Shown here piece by piece: positions 50,045 to 62,173 of a stretch of DNA of 64,000 nt. Source of the stretch: Vigna angularis (lineage: Eukaryota; Streptophyta; Magnoliopsida; Fabales; Fabaceae); contig NC_068975.1 in the NCBI RefSeq assembly GCF_016808095.1, positions 2,294,001-2,358,000 on the forward strand, read 5' to 3'. Both the position numbers and the translations under genes were made by a program. The notes below the pieces were generated by a model. That model did no database searches. It was not told the DNA's origin and saw only the letters and a list, made by a program, of their open reading frames with translations. The first letter of the stretch is position 1, and each line of letters begins with the position of its first letter.

Positions 50045-53000
50045 CTATGGATCAAGACCATGACAACACCTATAATTAACAGAAGTTACTTCCATGGAAC
50101 GTCCACATTCTATATTAGGGCAAGGTATATGAGCCAATATATCAGAAGGGTAGTTAGAAATCTCACTATGTTCACATTTTTTTGCACTAGTCTTGTCCTT
50201 GATGCTCTCATAGTACTCTTTGAAAGCAACATCAAAGCTCACTTCTTCATGCAACTTTACATGCCAAAAGCTCAAGTCCTTGACGGTGCGAGACATAGCC
50301 TGACCATGACCCAGGAGCTTCACATTGTATCCCTTACTAAGAATGACCCATCCCTTAGGGTCTTGTTTTAGGAAGAGCAACCTCTTTATCTCTGTTGTTG
50401 CAAAGTCTTGCACTCCTTGATTTCCACCCTTCATTATTTGTTGCTTCCTACTTGCAAGCAAACTATCAATGGCAATCCAAAAGCGTGGCACAATCTTAGG
50501 GTCTTCCCTTCCCAGTTGGTATGAGTCTACTGTGATGTCTATCTGCAAACTTAGTGTCTCAACATCCCTCTTCAATTTCTCTATGGCAGTCGTGAATTCT
50601 TGGATCCACACAGTGTCTGAGCCTCCGTATATGAACAGATAACGATCCTCTTCAATCTGATTTTTCAACATTATATTATATATGTATTCAAATTATTAAT
50701 ATTTAACTCATTTTATCACTATAACACCTATGTTCTTTCCTAAAAGAATCTCGGACGGTAAAATTAAAAAATTCTTCTTTCCATTTTCTCTTCAATTCAA
50801 ATTTCATTTGTATTCTCCTCCTATGTTTCTAGCTAACTAAATGGTTCTTGCCTACGTCACACTCCTTGTTTTGATTGAAACTTTTACAAAAGTTAATGAA
50901 TAATTATGAGTATGTTAGCAGTATATATTCTTTCTTATACTACTTTTGTATAACCTGAAAATCCAAATTGGTTCTGATAAATCATGTTTTAATTTTTTTC
51001 TAATGGTATGTCATCTTCTATTGTTATATTATTATTGAAACAATATACTTTTTTATATTTTACTAAATTCATGTTTAACATTACTAAGTGAATTTGATAA
51101 CCTTTTCATGATGAATACAAGTTTTATACTTAGAATAAGTACTTTTTTTTTTACGCATATAGTTTTGTATGTGTGCATATATATTAAATATGAAGGACTA
51201 TGTGCAATGATATATGCATTTAGTACTTACCAAGTCTCCGATTCTTGGGTTAAGCTTGGTCATTTCAGACCAAAACCAATTCCATTGTTGAGTGAGACGA
51301 GTGTGATCGGAGGTTCTAAATGGAAATCCATCAATGCCCCACATAGATATAATTTGTTTTGTGTCAATGTTTTCCACCTTACCCTCAGGACTTATGAGTG
51401 GGATCACAGGTTTCCCACTATAGTTGAACACTTCTTTGATTAGCTTGATGCCTATTGCAAAATTGAAATGTTTGACCACATACCATCCGAACTTGGTTCT
51501 TTGTAATTTAGTTTCTAATGTTTTCCTTCGATCTTCATTCCATTCATCAACAATGGGGATCCACAAAATCTTGAAATCCTCCTTCCTGTAACCTTCTACT
51601 TCTCTTGGTTTCTCTTTCAGTTTCTCGTAAACACTTTTCAGAAGTTGAATCTCCTCATCAATATGTTCAAGCTCAGAAATGAATAACAACACATGCTTCT
51701 TCTTAAACTCTTCAATTTTAACCTGCCAAAGTAAAATACACATATTTACAAATTAACTTTATATTGACAACACTTTCAAGTTATGGATTTTTTCATTTTT
51801 TATTTCTTCAATCAATTCCATTAAAATTTTGACTAATCCCACCTTGTTTCCTTGTAATGCTAATGGTAGTGGTTATTACCTGTTCTAAAGTGAGGCCATT
51901 AATAACATTATGTCTAGAATCCCTGTTCTCAGTGGAGATGATGAGTGCTCTCAAGACCTTGACAATATCTTTTCCAGTAATAATGATAATATTCTTACGT
52001 CTGGAATAGTCTTCTATTCTCCCTGATATTATCACATATATATAATTTTAGCATCTTCTTATATTAATGAATCTCAATTCAGCTTCTTACATTTTAGAAA
52101 CTGTATTATTAGGAAAAGAGAGTAAGGTATAAAGCAAGCATAACTAACCTATCTCCGTGCTACACATTTCCAAATGCTCTCTAAAAGTTCTCAGAATGAG
52201 GTCAAGCTTGTTCTCAAAGTTTTTCGATAATTCATGTTTGTTAACCCTGGATAAAGAAATAGCAATCATTATATTTGACAGAAAAAAGAATTAAATTTGA
52301 TCAAATATACAAACAAATTCCAATTTGAGAAATTTAATGGTTGACAAATTAGTAACATAAAAGCCCTACTTTGATTCTTAGAAATCATGAATATATAAGC
52401 CACCCTCCATATTATATATCCTTCTAAGAATTTATATGTATATATCACATATTTATAATATAACTAATATTTGAATTTCTAAGAACTAATGTATATTTGA
52501 ACTAACGTAAAACACTAAAGAGAAAACTGATAATTGCTAGAGAAAAATGGAATTGGTTTCTTATTTCATTTTTTTAATTTGATTTTGGTCTTTTAAATTT
52601 GAATTATTCATCTTTCAAAGTTCTATTAGATCAACATATCTAACTTCCATTCTAATTTGATCAATTTATCCCCGTTGAACAAAATGTAAGAACTAAAATT
52701 AGTTTCTATTACTTAGTGATGAATATGTATAAATTGTCTTACTTGTGGTCAGTGGTGAAGTCATCAATTTGACCAGTACAAGTGACGAAGGTGAAGATTG
52801 CCCAGTAGACGACAACAGGAATCTCATGCAAAGTCTCTGCCAAGGTTGGCACGTCCTTGATGTCATAGCCAGCACTGGTCAGCCTCTTCCACTCAGTGAT
52901 GCACTCAATCACTTGCATCACCTTCTTCACCACACTGTTGAAGAAACTCAAGTGCTGAATGTTCTGCTGAATCACGAGAAGCCCATTCAGATCAGCCAGA

Positions 53001-54217
53001 GATTTCTCAGACTCTTCGTGCTGTCTCGTCAGGGGATGATACAAGAATTTCCCATATTCCAGAGCAAAAGCTGCTTGAACTATCAGTGCCTTCGCATCCC
53101 ATGAATATGCTTTCAGCTGTTCCAGAATCAGCATCGTTGTGTGATTCGCGTAGTGTTCACCACGAGAAGTGCACACCATCTACGTCTCCAACAATTTAAA
53201 CATTAATAGTGTAAAGATTGAGAGTGTTTTTCCACTTAAATTTTTGTTATAATTTGATTTATGTTCCTTGTACTATTAGTTGTATTGTTTAATTAGCGTA
53301 CGTGGTCACAACATCACTTAGACGCTCAAGGGAACGGAATATTCCTGTCTGTAGAATGGAATCTATTGAAGAGATTGCTACGTTAAGTGAATTACACACA
53401 TCAACCTCAAATAGTTTTTCACAAAAACCTATTAATTATTTGAAACACAAAGTTTCACATTTGATTATAAAATAATTATTGGTTAAATAAACTTTTGTAT
53501 TAAAATAAGATATGACCATTATTTTAATATTACATATTAATATACATGCAAGGAAATAAACCGAAAATAGAAAATTAACAAGCACCTGACAAGCAATTCG
53601 CTTCAGCTTTGCAGTAAGTTGTCGAGACGTTATGGTTTCTTCTCTGAAACGCTCACTGAGTTGGCTAGCCTGCGTCACAAAATCATTGAATGTACTTTAT
53701 GATAAAAAAAAAAGTAATAGCAATCATTCTAAATGTATACTAAATATATACTACCATTTTTTTATTTTCTAGGTTAGATTTTTGTACCAGAAAAAGTTAA
53801 GTACATGAGAAGAATGTCTGATCTAAAGGGTAAAAAAGCGTCTTCAAAAATACTTCTAAACTATTCATTAACAAATTCTTTATTGGTAACAAAATTGGAT
53901 CTTGCATATGTGAATATGAACCTTATCTCATAATCATAACTTACAATAGATATGAACCAAAATATGTAAACATAAAGGACACAAACGATTCAAAAGAATA
54001 TTACCTGTTGAATGACGGTGTCTGTGATTTGAATTGAGTGATTGATGACGGTTGAGGCAACGGTGTGAAGAGATTTTACATCGCATTTCTCAACACAATG
54101 AAAATGGGTTCTGTAGACATTATCCAGAATCTGTTCATCACTGAATTCAAATGGGTTCTGCAGCAAGGTCTTCCCTTGCAGGACATTGCTACTTGAACCT
54201 GACTTCTGGGTATTCAT
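50045..54217 (-). CDS. Sieve element occlusion (SEO) protein, complete gene
   Basis: Seven exons on the minus strand: 54217-54005, 53669-53586, 53179-52743, 52246-52149, 52022-51880, 51722-51231, 50656-50045 (TAG). The introns are GT..AG and 126-574 bp. The phases close to give 2079 nt, 692 residues, the usual family size. SEO N-terminal domain: LLQNPFEFSDEQILDNVYRT in exon 1 and the helical GKFLYHPLTRQH/EIPVVVYWA region in exon 3. The middle part holds RRKNIIIITGKDI (thioredoxin-like fold expected). The C-terminal domain has FKILWIPIVDEW near 375, WGIDGFPFRTSD near 453, YLFIYGGSD near 496 and the Cys motif CGRSMEVTSVNYRCCH at the end. SEO proteins build phloem P-protein filaments, in legumes including calcium-driven forisomes, that block sieve tubes after injury. 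I cannot say from sequence alone whether this is a forisome member. The start is the first ATG after a TATA box. Confidence 0.93.
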
Positions 54218-54290
54218 CTTCGTGATCCAATCTAGCTATCTACTAGTCAATGTTTCAAAGTAAACGCTGTTTCTCTCGTTTGTGTTGGCT

Positions 54291-54300
54291 GATTTATAGT
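54291..54300 (-). promoter_or_regulatory. Probable TATA box of the SEO gene
   Basis: The minus strand reads ACTATAAATC about 75 bp before the ATG at 54217. That distance suits a transcription start near 54260 and a short 5' leader. Confidence 0.6.
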
Positions 54301-55569
54301 CACCGAAAAGCATAGGGCATGACTTTACGATGCTTAGGTGAGGCCCATGTAACAATAAATGATTCCACGAAGCGTAGAAGGAACCAAAAGCATGGATATG
54401 TGCTGTTATCAGAACAAGAAAGCATATTGGTCTCATTAATTTATGTTCCTGTGTAATCAGTATTTGAGGAATATTGAAAATCAACTTTTGTATATCTTTT
54501 TTTCATATATATTTTTTGAGTAATGATATCATGACACACTTTTACATTTATTTGACACATACTACAAGGATAAAATAATCACAAAACTGTAAACTTTTGT
54601 ATTGTTTCAAAAAAGAAAGAAGAGAGTAAAAAGTAATTAAGATAATATCAAATGAATGTAAAAAAATTTAGATGGATCAAAGAATCATTATTTTATATTT
54701 CCCTATCCAACTTTTCTTTATTTTTCATAAAAGAAAAATATTTTCTTTAAAATTATAATTTTTTATAACAAAAATATTTTTCTCTAAAATATTAATAAAT
54801 AAATATAATAGTTCATTATTTTTTTCTTTAATTTATAAAAAAATTATTCATGTAAAATCTGTTTTTTATATTCTTAATAAAATATCTATTTTTGTGACAA
54901 TGTATATCTTTTAAAAGTTTAGTTAATAGTTTTATTTTTATATTTATATTTATGATTCATTTTTTAATATATTTTTTTACTCACTTGATTCTTAATATTT
55001 TTTAAATTGAGACAGTGTAGTTTATTTTCTTAAATCAATGTTAACGACATTAAAAGATGGATCACTTGCGAGTCTAAATCTCTTCTTCCTCTCTAATCCT
55101 TTTTTCTTTAGTGACAAATCCCACCATTCATTTTTAGGCAATACCTATCACCACTATCACCACCGTGATGTCATTTCCAAGAATCGTATCTCGCTGCCAT
55201 CAGAAACTTTGTCACTTCATTCATATCCAAGATACATTTCATTGTTCGAGATCATATCTAAGATCCTTTTAGATTGTCTCTTTTAAATCCAAGAACTCAT
55301 AATGATAATAATGTGGCAAAACATAAGGGAGAACAAAGGCCCCACATGTGGGATTTTAAGGAAGAACCACGTGGAGAAATTCTAACATGTTGGGGTTAAT
55401 TGTTACCATTGTGAGGGAGGGTCCCAACTTCTTGAAGTTGGCTAGGAAGGAACAACATTTGGCTCTTTTTTTATTGCCTCTTCGATTTCATCGGCACCTA
55501 CAACTTTGATTGACTTGGACAACTTAAGGGGAATGAGAAGGTGGGAGATTGCTTTCATGACACAAAGAT
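54301..55569. other. SEO promoter region and AT-rich spacer
   Basis: The first several hundred bases probably serve as the SEO promoter. 54480-55030 is very AT-rich. A plus-strand frame at 55038-55286 (82 residues, Ser/His/Leu-rich) has no recognisable motif and I leave it uncalled. Confidence 0.4.
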
Positions 55570-57060
55570 ATGTTAAAGTAGTTTAGCCCCAATAATCAGT
55601 AAAATTTTGATGATAACAAAACAGACGAGCGAGTCTATGGTAAAAAGTGAAAATGTAATTAGATGATTAAGAGAGAGCATCTAATATGAAAGTAGTAAGA
55701 ATGAGAAATTGATGAATGTTGTTTGAAGATCAAAATATATTATGTGTAGTGTTGGTTGCATGTGCTTAATTGATTTATACTGATACATTACGTGTGTAAA
55801 CGAAAGTAATAAGTCTGAGGCCAAATCTAAAGCATTAGACGAGTTAAGATGTTAGATGACTATAACAATAAAAATTATTAGGTAAATGCATTAGATGACC
55901 GAATTGTTTAGACAACGTAAGTCATTGTGTTAGACAACTAAGGTGTTAAACGAGTCAAGGAAAATCAAGTCATCAGACGACTAAGGCGTTAGATGACCCA
56001 AGGTTAGACGATTAAGATATAACTTAAGTCACTAGAAGACCTAAATATCGAACGATCCTTATTGCTCTAACTTTTATGATATGCTTTGATGATTTGAAAC
56101 AAGTGTTTGAACTATGATTATTCATACAAATTAACATATTGATACAAGTGATTGAAATAAAGATTCTATGATATGAATTACAACAAATACTATCATTCTA
56201 GAAGAAGAAAGTTTTTTAATCAAATGCTCGAAAGAAATTAATATTAAGAAATATTTGATGAATGAACTTTTTGATTGAATAAAAGATATTAGTGCTCTAA
56301 TAATTCAAAGGCAGAATCCAGTTTCACAAAGTTTTCTTAACAGGATAATTTGTGAATGTTGAAGAGAGTAGAAGTCAAAATTAAGTCTTAGCTTAATCAT
56401 AAAAGGAAATAAGATATCTTAAAGAGATAAGCTAATTCAGAATTGAAGTCTTGAAGAATAATTTTGAAAATTCAAACTAAAGAATCAAATCAAAGAATTG
56501 ATCAAGTCATTCTATATTAAGAAGATTGCAATGAAGATATGTAATTCAAAGTCTCAACAGCTAACTGAAGCAATATCTATATAATGAAGGCCAACCTATA
56601 TGAGAAGCAAACGAACAAGAAAAAAAGAAGAAAAGAAATGGCGTGCTATAAAATTATCATATCAATTGTATCGTGGAAAAATTGGATTGAGAGCTTGATT
56701 GTTGTAATATGTTTTATTGAGTGAAGTTGTAACCTATGACCCTTTTAGTGCACTCCTTCTAAGAGATTGAGAAAGATACATGGATAAGTTAATACTCGGT
56801 ATAGCTTGGAGAGGTTTATACTTGTGTACTTGGAAAGGTTGAAACTCATATAACCTAGAGAGAGTGATACTCGATACATATCAAAGTTGTTGATCAGTGA
56901 ATTTTTTTTTAAGAAGGTTGCTTAAGAGATTGGACAAAGCCTCAGGTGGAGGTGAACCAATATAAATATGTTGTGTGCATTCTCTTTGTAATTGTATAGT
57001 TGTGTGCATAGTTTTTTAATTTTATTTTACGCTATACCTTCCCCTTTTAGAGTCACATCA
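55570..57060 (+). mobile_element. Degenerate Copia-type LTR
   Basis: Near the start it has AATTTTGATGATAACAAAAC, and near the end GGACAAAGCCTCAGGTGGAG with GTGTGCATTCTCTTTGTAAT, wording typical of Copia LTRs. 55830-56060 repeats ATTAGACGA/GTTAGATGAC words. No coding region or partner LTR is present. The boundaries are approximate. Confidence 0.5.
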
Positions 57061-57228
57061 CACTAACAAGAGAAATGATCAATGGGGTTTGGGAGTAGAG
57101 AAGGATGGTATGAAGAGGGAGATTCAAGTTGCCTTGACTATAAGTGTAGTAGAAGGTCAAAATTAGACCAAGACACACCTTGCTTAATCTTCAAAGGCAG
57201 CATTAATGGGAGAAGAAGATGGATGGAT

Positions 57229-58263
57229 AACTACAAAAATATATCAAATCACTTACGGAATTTTACTGATGAAAACATAATTCGTTGATAAATTTAAGTT
57301 ACTAACAAATTATATAGACAAAATTTAAAATTTTAATTACTGACATATGCATTATAGATAGAAAAATGTGTTGATAAATCTGTCAGTAATGCATATTCCG
57401 TTTAGCAATGAAAAAATTCATCGGTAATACATATTTCATTTATCGACGTAGAAATCTATCGGTAAAAAGAACAACAAATTTCCTGTCCAAATCTCGCGTC
57501 TAATATTTTTTCTTCGTCTTCATTTTCTTCAAAAAGCATGATATGTTCCTTTTTATCTCCATTTTATCACGATCACAACACCTATGATCTTCACTTTTAG
57601 ATCCAAAAACAAAACCATGGCACAACCTACAACACTCGTAACACCTCCAACCACCAACAGCATTGTAGATTGAAGCTTTACAAGATGCCGACAACTCTCA
57701 CATCAGCACCTAGTCATAGATAGTGAGTAATAGTGCACCATGCACTCACTAGAGAGCTTCCATAGCGCCACCAACACGAATGCAGATCCACATGCTTCAC
57801 TGTCGGTCGAGTAACACCCACTTGCATCTCCACCACTACCTTTTTGCACACCACAGAACTAGTAGCTCCAACGTTAGCTTGCGCTCTTGAAACAAATTTG
57901 TGTCATCGAGCTGAAAATACAAGAATTAGGCAATGAACAGTGGTAGAGGTAGGCGAATTTGGTTTTGTTGGAATGAAAAAGCATAAATAAAAAAAAATAA
58001 AACCCTAAACACAAAGAAGAAAAAATAGAGATGAAATAGAAGATGAATCATATCACAATATTTATCGATGGATTTTACTGACAAATTTTTCTTTAGTAAT
58101 TATCGACATATTCTACTAAATAAAAAATATGTCGATAATGACCGACGGAACAAAAATTCCGTCAATAAAATTTAGCAATGAAATTTTATCGACATAAAGT
58201 ATCGGTAATTTTAATTTATCGACAAATTTTTGTCGTTAGCAATATCATTTTTTTCTTGTAGTG
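57229..58263. mobile_element. Non-autonomous CACTA element (about 1.0 kb)
   Basis: The right end is ...TTTTTTCTTGTAGTG at 58263, i.e. CACTACAAGAAAAAA on the other strand. The left end at 57229 reads AACTACAAAAATATAT, a worn form. Both flanks carry many subterminal words ATCGACG, CCGATAGATT and TTTATCGACA in both orientations (57240-57478 and 58055-58250). The interior 57480-58050 holds no transposase. A minus-strand frame 57694-57500 (Cys-rich, 64 residues) is unrecognised and might be captured sequence. No clear 3-bp duplication was found. Confidence 0.65.
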
Positions 58264-59211
58264 GGTGGAGGTCATTCGTTAGAGAAAGAAGAAGAAGAAA
58301 AAAAGAAAAATAGAAAAAAATTGCACATGTCATTAATAATCAAATGTTATTAGGAAATAAGATTAAACTTGACTCTACTTAAAAAGAATATATAGGGATT
58401 CGATTTAGTAAAAAAATAGTATTTATAAAATATGTCCATGATTATCCATATTATTAAGAAATATGTTTCTTTCAAATGTATATGATATACGAAATTATTT
58501 TTTAAGAATGTTTCTACACTTTAAACTACGTTTGAGTTCAACTCCTAAACTATGTTTGATTATTAGGGGTAGTAGAAATAGATACCAATGTGACATGTTT
58601 TCTTTAAAAGAGATATATTAAAAATCTAATTTGGCGCATTTTAAGAATATCAAAATTAATTATAGTTTTAGATACTTTCGCTTTTAATGCTTAAATACCA
58701 ATATGCTAACAAATTTATTTAAAATATAGAAGGAGCTTATTAATAGTTTATTCAATCATAGAACCAAATGAGCTTTAAGTGAAAGAAAGAAAAAAAAGAT
58801 ATTATTGAGTGACTACTTTTTTAAAATATGATCGTGTTATTTACGACAAACAAAGGAATAAGATCATATCAGCTTTTGATTCTCATTATTATGGTTTAAG
58901 CCAAAACAAATATCTTAATTAAATTGTTTATACAATTAAGATTGTGATTATGTGATTTAAATGAGCGATGCTATGATACAGACATAAGTGCAGATCACGC
59001 ATTATCCTTCATAACACTTTATCTTTATTGATGCTTTGCTTTCTTCGATTCCACAATTTTGGAAAGAAAAAGTACGGCGCATGTTAGTAAAACCCGTGTT
59101 CTGTGTGGGTAGTTACAAAAAAGATTAAAGCTTAAATGTTGTCAGAACAATCTAATCTAAAAGAATTCCACATATGGTTATTTTATTTAATTGTACCAAA
59201 CAAAACAGATT
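58264..59211. other. AT-rich spacer
   Basis: No gene, RNA or mobile element is identified. Confidence 0.45.
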
Positions 59212-59460
59212 ATGCATGCTTCTGCATCTAACCACTGTTTCATTTACTCTTCCCTCAATATATTTCTCAATTTCGGATTATACTCTAAAATTAACTTATA
59301 AATTTTTTTGTTTCTTGCCTTTAATTAAATCAAACATATGCATGCTTCTGCATCTATCTACCGTTTCATTTACTCATCCCTCAATATATATCTCAATTTC
59401 GGATTATAGTCTAAAATTAACTTGTAAATTTTTTGTTTCTTGCCTTTAATTAAATCAAAC
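59212..59460. repeat. 126-bp tandem duplication
   Basis: Unit 59212-59337 is repeated at 59338-59460 with only a few differences. Both begin ATGCATGCTTCTGCATCTA and end TTGCCTTTAATTAAATCAAA. The 91-residue plus-strand frame crossing both is a by-product. Confidence 0.9.
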
Positions 59461-59789
59461 GTTTCTTTTATTAAAAAATGAAGTGAACAAAAATAATTAT
59501 ATGACATCTACTTTTCCCATTTCATTCGTTCTTTACTCCTCTTCTCTCCTGTCCTTTTAATTTTCTTCTTTTTCCGACCGAAAAGAGCACCAATAAGAAT
59601 TAGTGACGTAAATGGAACAAAAGCGTTAACTACATTTCTCAGAAATTGATTGAAAAAAATATTAAATGAAATATAACCTATTATAGTGGGTTTGTTCAAA
59701 GCAGAGCATTATCAGAATAAGATAATTTCATCTGTTTTACTAATTTTGACTTAAAAATTATTATTATTTTAAAATATGCTTTGTATTTT
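59461..59789. other. AT-rich spacer
   Basis: Nothing recognisable is seen. Confidence 0.4.
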
Positions 59790-61220
59790 ATGGCATGTAT
59801 ATACTAGGACCATCAAGAACGGACGACCTGTCAAATAGGTTGATGTCCACCACCACGCTCTATCTAATCCAGATAAGTAGCGTACTAACCGCACAATCAT
59901 AGAAGACGACACACCGGACATATGACTTCCGACAATAACTATTCATAAACATCACTTCTAATCAAGATTACTAATAAGTGTTACTTAGTAGGTAATGGAT
60001 CATGATTGGACCGTTATTAGGTTTCATTAATCTCAAGTTCATCTCAAAATCTATAAATATAGGTCAAAGGGAAGAAGATATGTGATTGCATTAATTATGA
60101 ATTTAAAATTTCACTATGACCTCCGATCAGATTAATCACTGACTTGAACGTTAGAGTGTCTTTGACAGGTACTCCTAGGTGGTTTGGAACGCAAGGACCG
60201 AATGATTTTAACTAAGGACGTATGGAATACCTAAGCGAACTTGGAGTAAAGTGTGAAGAAGTGTTTTGTAGAAATCATCGACCCTACACCTGAAATTTTT
60301 TGGTGCTCACCGTGAGGCCGAGTGATCTAGAAGGAGACCCAATGGTGACCATGAGAAACTTGAGCTTAGAGACCTGAGCGAGATGATCAGAGTACTACCA
60401 CAACAGATGTTGGAGATGCAACAACAGTATGGGGGAGATTTGGCCACTGTAAGGACTAAGAATGCAACAAGGGTCGCTAAGGAAAAGGTCACTAATGAGG
60501 AGGACAGAACTGTTTAGGCGGAGCAAATAGAGCAACACTCCGGACTGGGTGGCACGAATCAAGTTACAAGAACCATGGTCAGGGAAAGCAAGACAAAAAC
60601 CGTCCAGGAGGAAAGTACTACAATCAGCAAGGAGCCATACACTATGAAAACAGAGAACACAACCGAGATGTTGTCGTTCGTTCCAACCATTTATGGAGGC
60701 CCACATATCAGAACAGTTTGTTCCTCCCAACTTAAAGATGTATGACGGTACGACCGATCCAGAGAACAATTGAAGATGTTATCAATCGAATGGTGTTTCA
60801 CACCGCTAGCGATGTCATTTGGTGTCGCGCCTTCTCTTTGTTCCTAGAAGGGGAAAATTTTTTGAAACCGCTGATTCATATCCACCGTCCAAATCTGGCA
60901 CGATCAACGGCTCAAATCAAGTGACGATCCCACTACTCGAGATAGACGACTTATTACAACGCGACATGTGTTTTCCCGCCCAAACTCAATTCAAAAGAAT
61001 GTCGACCGGCCACCCATTAAAACCCAACGACAACTACTTGTCTAGGGCTTAGGGGGCCTGATGTATCGGATAACCCTGGACGGTCCCATACATACAACTA
61101 GGACGGACGACACCACTCAATCACTAGTACCGGACGGACGTTGACCGACAGAAGAAAGGAACGTGAAAATACCGAACAGACGTAGCAGAAAGCCCATGGA
61201 TTTAGGTGACTCGACCCCGT
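59790..61220 (+). mobile_element. Tat-like Ty3/Gypsy retrotransposon remnant
   Basis: 5' LTR part (about 59790-60299): TATA box TCTATAAATATAGG near 60050 and the LTR-end phrase GAACGTTAGAGTGTCTTTGA near 60147. Primer site TGGTGCTCACCGTGAGGCC at 60301. Degenerate gag follows from about 60345 (MVTMRNLSLE; Gln-rich helix; YDGTTDPENN near 60740; WCRAFSLFLEG near 60821) with stops and a deletion. Polypurine tract CTTAGGGGGCC at 61048-61058 and the start of a 3' LTR, TGATGTATCGGATAACC, fading near 61220. Protease, RT and integrase are all gone. Frames 60742-60924 and 60819-61052 are pieces of it. Confidence 0.7.
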
Positions 61221-62173
61221 ACAAGAACATGCACTAATCAATTTGTGGTTGAGCGAAAATGTCTTGAGAGACAACTCTCCCATTTTCTTTAAATGTTCCT
61301 TTTTTTATATAATAATCTAAGAAAAACTAAATTATATCTAACTTAAAAGAAACATAAATTTTGTATATCTTTTCATTAAAAAAACACACAATACATGAAT
61401 GAATGTAAATATCAAAATTAAAAGTAAACATGAATAATAAATATGTATGATTCTTATATTTCTTTCAATATTCATTCAATTAGGTTGCAATAAAATAACA
61501 TTTTTATTGACAAAATGGATGCAGGATTACAAACCTAGTATACTTTGCAATTTATGAAAAAACATTTCCATATAAAACCACAAAAGAAACATAACTAGCC
61601 CAGTCATCAATTTCAAACCCTAAAAATCTAACGGAATACATATTTTAATTAACCGAATCAAAGGCCACAACGAATTCCAGATTTGGAGTGGAAGATTGAA
61701 ACTCTATACCTCAACTGACACCGTGAATAGATGGAACGACGCGGTGAGCAGGCAATTAGAGGGAGATGAGCGATTTTGGTATGAGTCAACAACGATTTTA
61801 ACCTAGGTATATTTTTCCCTAAATAATTTCTATAACAAATAGAGAATTTCTTGAAGTAGGTTATTATGTTATCGTCATATATTATATATTATTATATATA
61901 CTTTTTTTCCTTTTAAAAATCAGGAAAAATTTAAAATATAGCTAGATAGATTACATATGAAAACCTAAAGGGAGGTTAATTACATCATTTGTATTATTTG
62001 CAAACTCAAACAGTTACTTTGGAAACAGTTATTTTACTTTGATAAATTCATTGAGAAAGATAAAGAAACTATAAGCCGGAAATCATTATTATCTACAATT
62101 ACTTATGTAAACTGATTTACACAAAGGTGAAGTCAACATGCATGGAAGCTAGAATGGTTTTTCACGAAATTGT
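61221..62173. other. AT-rich spacer and 3' flank of second SEO gene
   Basis: No gene is visible. The last 150-200 bp before 62174 probably hold the 3' UTR of the minus-strand SEO gene. Confidence 0.45.

Noticed and set aside
57229..58263. 3-bp target duplication of the CACTA MITE
   Set aside because: The flanks read GAT on the left and GGT on the right, which do not match, so I do not claim it.
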